Of a stretch of 64,000 bases of DNA, positions 30,553 to 38,627 are shown piece after piece (the stretch's first letter is position 1; each line of letters begins with the position of its first letter). The stretch covers positions 1 through 64,000 of the forward strand of contig CANIVU010000014.1 of NCBI GenBank assembly GCA_947470805.1, given 5' to 3'. Source of the stretch: Acidobacteriota bacterium (lineage in GTDB: Bacteria > Acidobacteriota > Terriglobia > Bryobacterales > Bryobacteraceae). A program made the translations under genes and the position numbers. The notes under the pieces are model-generated. The model was not told the DNA's origin. It made no database searches and saw nothing but the letters and a program-made list of their open reading frames with translations.

Positions 30553-31500
30553 TCATCGTTTCTTTTTCTTCGGGTCCGGTTTCTTGGCCGGCTTGCCGCC
30601 ACCGATCTGGAACACCTCGACGGCGTCCGAATGGGCCGGATCGGCACCCGCCGCGGCCGGCGCGGCCGATGGTTCCGGCGGCGGCGCCAACTCGATCTCA
30701 GCCGGCGCGCACGCCCCCGCCTGCACCTGGAACGCGGCCACCGTCGTCCACTTCCCACCCTCCCGCCGCTCCACCTGATGCGCCTTGGTGGCGCCGTTGG
30801 CGTGCAGACGCCAAGCCACGCTCGGTGCCCGGTCGAACTTCACCGGCGGCGGCGCCGTGGTGATCTGCTGAATGCTCCAGCTATCCCCGCCCGTCTTCGA
30901 TTCCAGCAGCGCATACCGCCCGCCCTCGCCCGATTGCGCCCGGTCCACCAGCACCCGCCCCTCATTGGCGCTGGTGAAGTGAAACTTCTCAATGGACCCC
31001 AAGTGCGGATCGCTGAACACCGCCCGCTGGCGCCACGTCTTCCCGCCATCGTTGGTCACCAGGAAGAACGGGTCCCGCGGCAACGACGCGATCACCTGGC
31101 CGCTGATCCAGCCCGTCGCCAGATCGGCGAACTGCATCTGGTCCAGCGCCACCTGCCGGATCCGCGGATGGCTCTCCGTCCACGTCCGGCCGGAATCATC
31201 GCTCGTCAGCACGATCGACGACAGCGTAGCCGAATCGGTGTGCAGATTCCCCGCCAGATTCATCCGCGCGCCCAGCACCTCCAACCCGCTCAGTTCCAGA
31301 TACACCGGGCACGGTGAATCGGTCGAACAACTCATGCCGAGGCTCTGGATATCCTCCTCCGTGCAGGAGACCGGGACCTTCAGCGGCTTGCCCTCAAACA
31401 CCATCGCCGCCGGCGCGGCCGGAGGCGCCGAGGGGGCCGTGGGCTCCGTCTGAGCCGCCGCCGAAAAGACAAGCAGCAGAACTGCCACCAGTTGACGCAT
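30553..31500 (-). CDS. Secreted BNR/Ycf48-like repeat protein
   Basis: A ~315-aa exported protein: signal peptide MRQLVAVLLLVFSAAAQT, a Pro/Ala-rich linker, then beta-propeller-like repeats with Asp-box elements (SDDSGRTWTE, TNDGGKTWRQRA, TGGDSW) spaced by about 55 residues, as in sialidase-type or photosystem-assembly Ycf48-like folds. No sialidase catalytic arginine triad is evident. The C-terminus is Lys-rich (KKPDPKKKKR). The start at 31500 is preferred because it begins the signal peptide directly. Binding or scaffold role is inferred. Confidence 0.68.
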   Translation of the reverse strand: MRQLVAVLLLVFSAAAQTEPTAPSAPPAAPAAMVFEGKPLKVPVSCTEEDIQSLGMSCSTDSPCPVYLELSGLEVLGARMNLAGNLHTDSATLSSIVLTSDDSGRTWTESHPRIRQVALDQMQFADLATGWISGQVIASLPRDPFFLVTNDGGKTWRQRAVFSDPHLGSIEKFHFTSANEGRVLVDRAQSGEGGRYALLESKTGGDSWSIQQITTAPPPVKFDRAPSVAWRLHANGATKAHQVERREGGKWTTVAAFQVQAGACAPAEIELAPPPEPSAAPAAAGADPAHSDAVEVFQIGGGKPAKKPDPKKKKR

Positions 31501-31555
31501 CATAGATATTATGCGCATACGCGTGCGCGTCCCTCAGGACGGCGAAGAGAAACCA

Positions 31556-31942
31556 GTGGGCCTATTCGGCTGGCTCAAGGGCTTGTTTAACAGGCCCGAT
31601 CCCCCCACGCCGACAGCCGCTCCGGCGCCCGCCGGTGACAAGCGCTGGGCGCAGCACGGCTCGGCCCGCTACTTCACCGCCGGACGCCTCTGCGTCCGTA
31701 CCCGCGGCGAATGGGAGTCGGAATACCTCTTCGACGTCGACGCCAACGGCCAATCCCAGCAAATCCGCGTAGTTCTCCCGGAGTCCGACGTCGCCACCTG
31801 GGAAAAATCCAAGGACGCCCGCATGCCCGAAGCCCTGCGGCTGCGCCTGGCGAAAGAAACGCTGCACGCTCTGCTCGATCTCGAACGGTACCCGTCGGCC
31901 ATCCACGTGAACCCGCTCGAGATCGAAAACGCCAAGTTGTAA
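31556..31942 (+). CDS. Hypothetical protein
   Basis: A 128-residue protein from the GTG at 31556, which follows GAAGAG by 6 nt; an ATG at 31511 would add 15 residues but overlaps a TATTAT box (31507-31512). It starts GLFGWLKGLFNRP, an amphipathic helix, followed by a Pro/Ala linker and a compact alpha/beta domain (ARYFTAGRLCVRTRGEWESEYLFDVD, then ETLHALLDLERYPSAIHV). No family is recognised. It is divergent from the BNR-repeat gene and convergent with the CCA enzyme gene, whose stop is 2 bp away. Confidence 0.65.
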   Translation: MGLFGWLKGLFNRPDPPTPTAAPAPAGDKRWAQHGSARYFTAGRLCVRTRGEWESEYLFDVDANGQSQQIRVVLPESDVATWEKSKDARMPEALRLRLAKETLHALLDLERYPSAIHVNPLEIENAKL

Positions 31943-31944
31943 AT

Positions 31945-33255
31945 TCAGCGCCGGGCGCTGGCCACGATCGGCGCCGCCAGCACCGGAGCCGGTACCGGCT
32001 CCTCCACCACGATCTTCTTCGGCCGCGCGTCCAGCTTCTTCGACAGCAGATCCAAGCGCATCTTGGCGTATTTCGGCGTGCCGGGTTTCACGCCGGTTTC
32101 GAGCACTTCCTCTTCCGTCATCTCGTGCTCCACCATCAGGAACTTCTGCAAGTGGTTCTTCAACCGGTCCTGCACCATCCGCGCATCGCTCTTGTACAGC
32201 AGGTAGAGAATCTGCGCGCCGGTGCCTTTGGAGGCCGCGGCGTAGACCTTCGACGGCCGAGTCAGCGAGGGAGACTTCATCTCCTTCTCCAGCTTCTTGG
32301 CGCCGTCTTCCAGCTTCTTCCAGGCCGCCACTTCCGCCTCGGTCAGCGCGCAGGCCTTGGCGAGCGCCGCGCGGTCGTTCTTAGTCAGCTTCTCGGTCAA
32401 CACCGTCAGCACCAGCGACAGGTTGTCCACCGGGAACTCCAGCTCCAACGGCACGTTCAGCCGCGCCTTCTGCAGCTTCTGCAGCCCGGCGTGGTTCACC
32501 TTGTCGCCGGTCAGCGCCGAACAGAACAACGGCAGGAGCTTCTCCTCGTCCAGGAGCTTCACAATGTCGGCCGAGTTGGCTTCATTGGCCAGGTTGCGCA
32601 GTTCGCGGCCCAGCGCCTCGGCCGGGATCTTCTGCTCCAGCTTCTGCTCGCGCACGTTCTGATACTGGCTCTGCGTCTTCTCGCTCAGCGTGAAGCCCAT
32701 CCGGATCCGGTAGCGGAACAGCCGGAACATGCGCGACGGGTCGTCATAAAGCGTGTACTTGCCCGCAATCCGCAGTTCCTTGTTCTGGACGTCGCCGATG
32801 CCGTTCGCCGGGTCCACCAACAAGCCGCGCGACTGGCGGTTGAGCGAGATGGCGATGGCGTTGATCGTAAAGTCCCGGCACAGCAGGTCTTCGTGGATCG
32901 TGGCCGCGGAGATTTGCGGCTTCGACGCCGGCTTCGGATAGACTTCCTTCCGCGCCATGCCCATGCGGACGGAGACATGGCGGGGGAACATCAGCTCGGC
33001 CAGGCCCCGCCGCGTGTCGATCTCGCCCAGTTCGGCTTCGCCCTTCTTGGCCAGCGCCTTGGCAAGGGCCACCGCGTTGCCTTCCACCGTGAAATCCAGG
33101 TCCTGGATGGGGAATCCGCCCAGCATGTCGCGCAGTGCCGCACCGGTCAGATATAGCGGCAGATTGGCTTCGTTGGCTGCTTCTTGCACCTTATGGAACG
33201 CCACCATCTGGGCAGCGTTCAGGTGACTCTCAACCATGAACATGTAGTCGCTCAT
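31945..33255 (-). CDS. CCA-adding enzyme / poly(A) polymerase family nucleotidyltransferase
   Basis: A 436-aa class II nucleotidyltransferase. The head domain motif appears as YLTGAALRDMLGGFPIQDLDFTVEG (flexible loop plus catalytic DxD), followed by LLCRDFTINAIAISL and the DPSRMFRLFRYRIRMGF element typical of CCA-adding enzymes and PAP I. The C-terminal ~200 residues are helical. The enzyme repairs or adds the 3' CCA of tRNAs, or polyadenylates RNA; the two activities cannot be told apart from the motifs. The G[G/S]xxRD motif reads TGAALRD, a slight deviation from GG. Confidence 0.85.
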   Translation of the reverse strand: MSDYMFMVESHLNAAQMVAFHKVQEAANEANLPLYLTGAALRDMLGGFPIQDLDFTVEGNAVALAKALAKKGEAELGEIDTRRGLAELMFPRHVSVRMGMARKEVYPKPASKPQISAATIHEDLLCRDFTINAIAISLNRQSRGLLVDPANGIGDVQNKELRIAGKYTLYDDPSRMFRLFRYRIRMGFTLSEKTQSQYQNVREQKLEQKIPAEALGRELRNLANEANSADIVKLLDEEKLLPLFCSALTGDKVNHAGLQKLQKARLNVPLELEFPVDNLSLVLTVLTEKLTKNDRAALAKACALTEAEVAAWKKLEDGAKKLEKEMKSPSLTRPSKVYAAASKGTGAQILYLLYKSDARMVQDRLKNHLQKFLMVEHEMTEEEVLETGVKPGTPKYAKMRLDLLSKKLDARPKKIVVEEPVPAPVLAAPIVASARR

Positions 33256-33298
33256 CGATTCGCTCCAACTCCCTTTCGCGCACGCGCGCTGTTCGCGG

Positions 33299-34198
33299 TC
33301 ATGCGCGAGGATGATGCTGATCCACCACCGCCCGCAAACGGCCGCGAGCGACGTGGGTATAGATCTGGGTTGTACCTATGTCGGCGTGGCCGAGCATGGT
33401 CTGTACGCTGCGAAGGTCCGCACCACCTTCGAGCAAATGAGTCGCAAAGGTATGCCGCAACACGTGCGGGCTGAGGTTGTGGAATAGACCGCACGCCTTG
33501 CCGTGCGCGGCCAGTAGTTTCCAGAATCCTTGCCGGGTCATCTTCGATCCGCGGCTGGTCACAAACAAATACCGGCTCGCCCGCCCCGCAAGAATCGCGG
33601 GCCGGCCACCGGTGATATACGTCTCAATTGCGCTCATCGCGGACTGGCCCATGGGCACCAACCGCTGCTTATTCCCCTTGCCCGTCACCCGCAGGTAGCC
33701 GAGCGAGAGGTTCAGATCGTTCAACTCCACCCCGCACAACTCCGTCACACGCAGGCCGCTGGCGTACACCAACTGCAGCATCGCCCTGTCACGAATGCCG
33801 AGCGGTGTGTCAGCGGCCGGTGAGGCCAGCAACTTCTCCAGATCTCCGGCGTTCAGATAATGAGGTAACGCCTTGCCAATCTTCGGCGAAGCCAACAACT
33901 CTGCTGGGTTGTGATCGAAAATCTTCTCCCGTTGTAAGTGGAGATAAAAATTTCTCAGCGTCGTCAAATGGCGCGCCACGCTCCGGCCGGAGAGTTTCGC
34001 CTTGTAAAGCGAGTCGATATACGCCTGAACGTGTTCGGGTGTTTCAGGGACAGAGGCGTCCCCACCGCCGGAATAGAGAGAATAACGCTCCAAATCCCGG
34101 GCGTAAGCGGCAATCGAATTTTGAGCAAGTCCCTTTTCCATCCGGCAAAAGTCAAGAAAAAGACGGACTTGCACTCCGAGCGAACCCATACGGGCCAT
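33299..34198 (-). CDS. xerD: Tyrosine recombinase XerC/XerD
   Basis: A 299-aa site-specific recombinase of normal Xer length. The N-terminal SAM-like core-binding domain covers about 8-95. The catalytic set is complete: Arg150 (SGLRVTEL), Lys174 (TGKGNKQR), His245 and Arg248 (SPHVLRHTFATHLLEGGA), His271 (LGHADIGTTQIYTHV) and Tyr280. It probably resolves chromosome dimers with a partner Xer, although xerC and xerD cannot be distinguished here. It lies downstream of nothing obvious and upstream of the CCA enzyme gene on the same strand, 43 bp away. Confidence 0.88.
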   Translation of the reverse strand: MARMGSLGVQVRLFLDFCRMEKGLAQNSIAAYARDLERYSLYSGGGDASVPETPEHVQAYIDSLYKAKLSGRSVARHLTTLRNFYLHLQREKIFDHNPAELLASPKIGKALPHYLNAGDLEKLLASPAADTPLGIRDRAMLQLVYASGLRVTELCGVELNDLNLSLGYLRVTGKGNKQRLVPMGQSAMSAIETYITGGRPAILAGRASRYLFVTSRGSKMTRQGFWKLLAAHGKACGLFHNLSPHVLRHTFATHLLEGGADLRSVQTMLGHADIGTTQIYTHVARGRLRAVVDQHHPRA

Positions 34199-34251
34199 CC
34201 TGCCAATGATACAATAATGCAGAAAATGTTTGGAAGCGGTCTGGAAAACAC

Positions 34252-34731
34252 GTGAGTGGATCGACGAACAAACGGGTACGGGTCCTTCGTTTTGAACGCG
34301 AACCTGTAGACGGTTTCGTTCACCCGCAGACCTTCCAAACCGCGACGGGCGTAGAGATGTTGAGCCGGGATGGCAACATCATCAACCTGCCCTACCAGGA
34401 GATTAAAGTCCTTTGTTTTGTTCAGGATTTCGATGAAGAGATCCCGGACCTGAACAACCGGACCTTCGCCAGCCGGCCGAAATCGAGCGGGTTGTGGGTA
34501 CGCATGAGCTTCCGGGACGGCGCCCTGCTCGACGGCATTCTGCCCAATAATCTCATGAACATGGAGCCGCACGGCTTTACGCTCACCCCGCCGGATTTAG
34601 CGGTGACCCCACAGCGGGTGTTCGTGCCGAAGGCGGCATTGAAGAGTATGCACGTCCTGGCGGTGGTGGGTAGCGGGCTGGGCCGGACGAAGAAGCCGGA
34701 CGAACGCCAGATCTCCATTTTCGACGCCTAA
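34252..34731 (+). CDS. Conserved-looking hypothetical protein
   Basis: A 159-aa protein from a GTG start. It consists of beta-rich sequence: KRVRVLRFEREPVDGFV, GVEMLSRDGNIINLPYQEIKVLCFVQDFDEE, then FASRPKSSGLWVRMSFRDGALLDGILPNNLM. The two halves resemble repeated small barrels such as those seen in PilZ-adjacent or DUF6982-type proteins, but this is not certain. The last ~13 codons lie in the first copy of a 186-bp tandem triplication; each copy repeats this C-terminal tail (variants of RQISIFDA followed by a stop). Confidence 0.65.
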   Translation: MSGSTNKRVRVLRFEREPVDGFVHPQTFQTATGVEMLSRDGNIINLPYQEIKVLCFVQDFDEEIPDLNNRTFASRPKSSGLWVRMSFRDGALLDGILPNNLMNMEPHGFTLTPPDLAVTPQRVFVPKAALKSMHVLAVVGSGLGRTKKPDERQISIFDA

Positions 34732-35251
34732 CCACCCCCGGTACCACGGACAAACCCGAAGCCTAAGCCCAAAAATGAGGTGTCTGACACCAGTTTATTG
34801 CTTTTGTGAGACGGGAAGCAGGGAGACCTTCTGGCTGGAGGACACGGCCAGAAACGGGTAACCGTTCCGTAGGCCCAAAAGCCGGACCAGCGCCAGATCT
34901 CCATCTTCGACGCCTAACCACCCCGGGTACCACGGACAAACCCGAAGCCTAAGCCCAAAAATGAGGTGTCTGACACCAGTTTATTGCTTTTGTGAGACGG
35001 GAAGTAGGGAGATCTTCTGGCTGGAGGACACGGCCAGAAACGGGTAACCGTTCCGTAGGCCCAAAAGCCGGACCAGCGCCAGATCTCCATCTTCGACACC
35101 TAGCCGCCCCAGGTACCACAGACAAACCCGAAGCCTAAGCCCCAAAATGAAGTGTCAGTCACCAGTTTATTGCTTTTGTGAGACGGGGAGCAGGAAGACG
35201 TTCTGGGTGGAGGTAACCGCCAGCAACCGGGTACCTTTTCCGTCAAAACGC
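34694..35251. repeat. 186-bp tandem triplication spanning the ends of two convergent genes
   Basis: Three copies start at 34694, 34880 and 35066. Each contains the 3' tail of the forward hypothetical gene, a short spacer with the palindrome GGTGTCTGACACC (34779-34791, 34965-34977; altered in copy 3 at 35151-35163), and the antisense 3' tail of the M48-WD40 gene. Copies 1 and 2 are almost identical; copy 3, which joins the intact M48 gene, has diverged. About 400 bp here hold no other gene. Confidence 0.88.
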
Positions 35252-37842
35252 CCGGCCAGGACGTTGCCGTCGAGCTGCCAGCGGGCGCGCTCGGTCATTT
35301 TCACCGTTTCGTGAACCCGGATGTCGCCAGGTTCGTTCTCCACACACATCAGCTTCCCATCCGACGATGCGGCGATCAGACGGCCAAATACCCGGCCCAT
35401 GCTCTGCCCCCGGCCCAGGACGTACACGTGGACCCGGTTCTCGGCGTCCCCGACGAAGACCGTTTCCCCGTGAACCCGGATGCGCTGGGGATGGACCGCC
35501 GGCTCCTCAATGGCAATCCACCCAAGCTCCTTTCCATCCCGCGCCCCAAGCAGCCGCAGGATCCGCCCGGCCGGCTTGCGCCCCTCAAACAGCCGCTCCC
35601 GCACAGCGGGACTCCGTAGAGCCAGCCTGGCCGTCTTCGATTCGATCGGGTAAATGGTGACAACCACCTCGTCGCCGGTGAAGGTCTCGGCGGCGTCGAG
35701 CGGCAATGTGGCCTGCCAAAGAACAGCGCGGGTGGCCGCATCGCGTACCGTAATCGAATCCCGTCGCTTGTCCCCTTCCCCGGTTGCGGTGAACTGGTAG
35801 AGTACCGGCCCACGCAGGAGGTGCCGCTCCCCCTCCGGCAGCTTCCAGGTGTCGACAACGCGGGCCGACGGCCCCTCAACCACCTGAATCTGCCCAGGCG
35901 TATTGAGTTGCAACCGGCCATCGTCCCGAAACCGGGCGGAGGTGGCGGGCCCAAGCATCGCGGGGGGCTGGCTGCCGTCCAGGGTCCACACCCCGGTCCG
36001 GCTGGTGTTCGATAAGGCAATCCGGTTCAGATCGGAGGAGATGGCCGCGGCACGCACGTCGAAGAGCGCCGCGTCCGGCAGCGGAGCGCCCGAACCCGTT
36101 TCCCCCTTCCCTACGGTTTGCAGTCCCAGGCCCCCGGTCTCGCGTTCGCCCGCGATCAACGTGTCGAAGGCATCAACCGCCCCGCTCGACGGCGTCACCG
36201 AGCCATCGCGGATATCAAACAGACCCGCTGGACCGCCCTGAAAAGGCCGGAGGATCAGGTACGGCCCCTTCGCTACCCCCTCAACCGAACCCGCCGGGAG
36301 CGCCAGCGCCTGCAGCACTTCCCCGCCCGGCCAGGCGAACAACGCGGACCGCGCCGGTGCGTTGGCGCGAATGGCAGCCAGACGGTCCGCAGCGACGAAG
36401 GCAAACCCGCCCGGAAGCAAGGCGCGCACCGGTCCGGGGATGGCGACGTTGGCGCGCTTCTCCAGATCAAAGGCCCAGGGCCCATCCGGCGAGGTGTCGG
36501 TGCGGGGCGACACGACGAAGTAGCGGCCATCGGGCGAGAACGTCAACTGCGGCGTCTTCGCCCCGCCTTCAATCTCAAACTCGCGGCTGGCGATCAGCGC
36601 ATCGGTCGCCGCATCGTAAAGCCGCATCGCGTTTTCCCCCGTGCGGCAGGCCAGCGCGCGGCCGCCGGGCGCGAGCAGCGCCTCCGCGCAACCGCTGGTG
36701 CCGGTAACAACTTCGCGAACGCTCCGCCGGGTGGCGGACGGCAAGTCCCAGATCTCCAGCCGGTACGTGGGAGTCAGTAAGTGGAGCGTGCGCGAGTCGG
36801 AACCGAAGACAACCCGCCGGTTCGTCGCGCTGGGGATATGGAGCCGCACCGCGAGCGGGTCCGTAGCGAGCACCACAATGCCGGACTCATCCTGCGCCGC
36901 CAGCCATTTCCCGTCCGGGGAGAAGGTCACGTACCGCAGTTCCGGCCGGAGCCGGGGCGTTAGGGTGTGGGCCGAAGCAACGCTCGCCACGGCGCGCACC
37001 GCGGGCAAATCGGCAACCGCCTGCCGCCAGGAGGCAAAGGCCGAGGTCGGGGGCCGGGAGGCAGTATCGCGACAATTCGCCGGCAGCGAGGCGAGCGTCC
37101 GCGCCATCTCCCGCACCCGTTTACTCTCCGGGCGCGTGAGCGTAAGGAAATCGCTCATCACGCCGCCGGTGACGCCGTTGTTCTCGGTAAGCCGGTCGAA
37201 GAACGTCACCATCGCCGCCGGATCGTAGCCGGCGGCGGCGAGGGCGTAGAGGGAAAGCTGGTCGGCCGCCACCTCGTCGTCGACGTATTTGGGCGGGGCG
37301 GCAGCGCGGGAAGAACCGTCGAGAATCTGATTGTAGCGGGCGAAGACATCGGCCCGGTCGCCGATCGATTGCACGCCGAGGCCCGAGCGCAGAACCCGCG
37401 TCATGCGGCGCGAACCCTGCCGCGCCAGCACGTGGCCGAACTCATGGCCAAGGACCCCGGCCAGCTCGTCCTCACTCTGGACGAAGGCGACCAGCTTGCG
37501 CGAGATATAGACTCGGCCGCCGGGGAGAACAAAGGCGTTCGGCGTGGCGATATCAACCAGGAAGTAGCGGAAGCGAATGGCCGTGGCCGGCATATGGACC
37601 AGCAACCTCGCGCCGAGCGCTTCCAAATACGCCGTCTCCGTGCGGCTATGAACGATAGGGATCGTCCGCTGCACGTGTTCGGCAATGGCATCACCCAGGT
37701 CCGACTCCTGCGCCGGGGTGAAAAGATTGAACTCCCCCGATGCCGCCATGGCCGGGGGAGGCGGGCAGGATTGCGCAAAGGCCCGCGCAAGACACATCCC
37801 GAGTAAGACTGCGGAACGGACGGCGGCGGGCCACTTACTCAC
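35167..37842 (-). CDS. Secreted M48 metallopeptidase fused to a beta-propeller
   Basis: An 891-aa exported protein. After a signal peptide (to about residue 24) comes an M48 zinc peptidase domain with HEFGH at 133-137 and the downstream Glu ligand in DDEVAADQLSLYALAAAGYDP. From about residue 295 to the end the sequence shows WD40-like propeller repeats (RYVTFSPDGKWLAAQD, PQLTFSPDGRYFVVSP and others). It is probably a periplasmic quality-control or processing protease whose propeller binds partners. The C-terminal tail has two extra degenerate copies downstream in the 186-bp tandem repeat. Confidence 0.85.
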   Translation of the reverse strand: MSKWPAAVRSAVLLGMCLARAFAQSCPPPPAMAASGEFNLFTPAQESDLGDAIAEHVQRTIPIVHSRTETAYLEALGARLLVHMPATAIRFRYFLVDIATPNAFVLPGGRVYISRKLVAFVQSEDELAGVLGHEFGHVLARQGSRRMTRVLRSGLGVQSIGDRADVFARYNQILDGSSRAAAPPKYVDDEVAADQLSLYALAAAGYDPAAMVTFFDRLTENNGVTGGVMSDFLTLTRPESKRVREMARTLASLPANCRDTASRPPTSAFASWRQAVADLPAVRAVASVASAHTLTPRLRPELRYVTFSPDGKWLAAQDESGIVVLATDPLAVRLHIPSATNRRVVFGSDSRTLHLLTPTYRLEIWDLPSATRRSVREVVTGTSGCAEALLAPGGRALACRTGENAMRLYDAATDALIASREFEIEGGAKTPQLTFSPDGRYFVVSPRTDTSPDGPWAFDLEKRANVAIPGPVRALLPGGFAFVAADRLAAIRANAPARSALFAWPGGEVLQALALPAGSVEGVAKGPYLILRPFQGGPAGLFDIRDGSVTPSSGAVDAFDTLIAGERETGGLGLQTVGKGETGSGAPLPDAALFDVRAAAISSDLNRIALSNTSRTGVWTLDGSQPPAMLGPATSARFRDDGRLQLNTPGQIQVVEGPSARVVDTWKLPEGERHLLRGPVLYQFTATGEGDKRRDSITVRDAATRAVLWQATLPLDAAETFTGDEVVVTIYPIESKTARLALRSPAVRERLFEGRKPAGRILRLLGARDGKELGWIAIEEPAVHPQRIRVHGETVFVGDAENRVHVYVLGRGQSMGRVFGRLIAASSDGKLMCVENEPGDIRVHETVKMTERARWQLDGNVLAGRFDGKGTRLLAVTSTQNVFLLPVSQKQ

Positions 37843-37847
37843 GTAAC

Positions 37848-38627
37848 TTAGTCCGCTTTCAGGCGCTTGGCGTTGGCGGGCGGGGCGAACAAGGCCTGAT
37901 CGAGCTTGGCATTATTAATCGTCACGCTGTCGGAATACATCTCGAAGATCTTATTGCCGTCGCGGAAACGCACAATGCTCCACGGCCACATGACGCCGCC
38001 AACATCGCGGTACTTGTTATAGACGGTCATCTCCTCCACCTTGCGCTGCTTTTCCGGGTCGCGGCGGTGGTAGATCTGGCGAATGGGCAGGTGGGTAGTG
38101 CGGTGGAAGTAGACGGTGACGGTGTGGTTTTCGCCATCGGTGATGTCCACCACTTCCACCGGGTTGTTATCAAAAACGGCCGTCTCCTTAAACTCGAAAA
38201 TCATACCGAGTTCATCCATGCGGTAGCGGAGAATGTAGAAAATGTTGAGCAAAGTCGTCTCAACGTACCGCTCATACTGCCCGGCGGGCAGCGGACGAAT
38301 GCCGCGGAACGAGACCTGTACGCCTTCCTTGTCGGTGAACAGGTAGGCGTAGTCCTCTTCCTTCTTCCCGAACGACTGGCGTTCACGGATATTCAACGTC
38401 CCGCCCGGCTGTTCGTACTTCGTGTAGACCTTGGCGGTGGCCAGGCCGTTCAACTGCTCCCGGTAGAAGGAGTACAAACGGCCGTGTTCAATCCGATCGG
38501 TCATGGACAGGAATTTCTTCCCGCCCACGGCCGCCAGCGACTGGTCGACAATCGCCCGCCCGCGCACCGTTGCCGGCTGCGCGGCCAGGCCTACCGCTAC
38601 GAGTACCGCTAGTCCAAGGAACCGCAC
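37848..38627 (-). CDS. Periplasmic LolA-like (outer-membrane lipoprotein-sorting-like) protein
   Basis: A 259-aa protein with signal peptide MRFLGLAVLVAVGLAAQ. The remainder looks like the LolA/LppX/TIGR-type half-barrel: repeated strands such as RIEHGRLYSFYREQ, KVYTKYEQPGGTLNIRERQ, AVFDNNPVEVVDITDGENHTVTVYFHRTTHLPIRQIYHRR and WPWSIVRFRDGNKIFEMYSDSV. The DGENHTVTVYFHRTTHLP segment is typical of this fold. It overlaps by one base with the upstream inactive M16 gene, whose C-terminus carries a similar domain, so the two are co-translated and probably functionally linked. Confidence 0.72.
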   Translation of the reverse strand: MRFLGLAVLVAVGLAAQPATVRGRAIVDQSLAAVGGKKFLSMTDRIEHGRLYSFYREQLNGLATAKVYTKYEQPGGTLNIRERQSFGKKEEDYAYLFTDKEGVQVSFRGIRPLPAGQYERYVETTLLNIFYILRYRMDELGMIFEFKETAVFDNNPVEVVDITDGENHTVTVYFHRTTHLPIRQIYHRRDPEKQRKVEEMTVYNKYRDVGGVMWPWSIVRFRDGNKIFEMYSDSVTINNAKLDQALFAPPANAKRLKAD

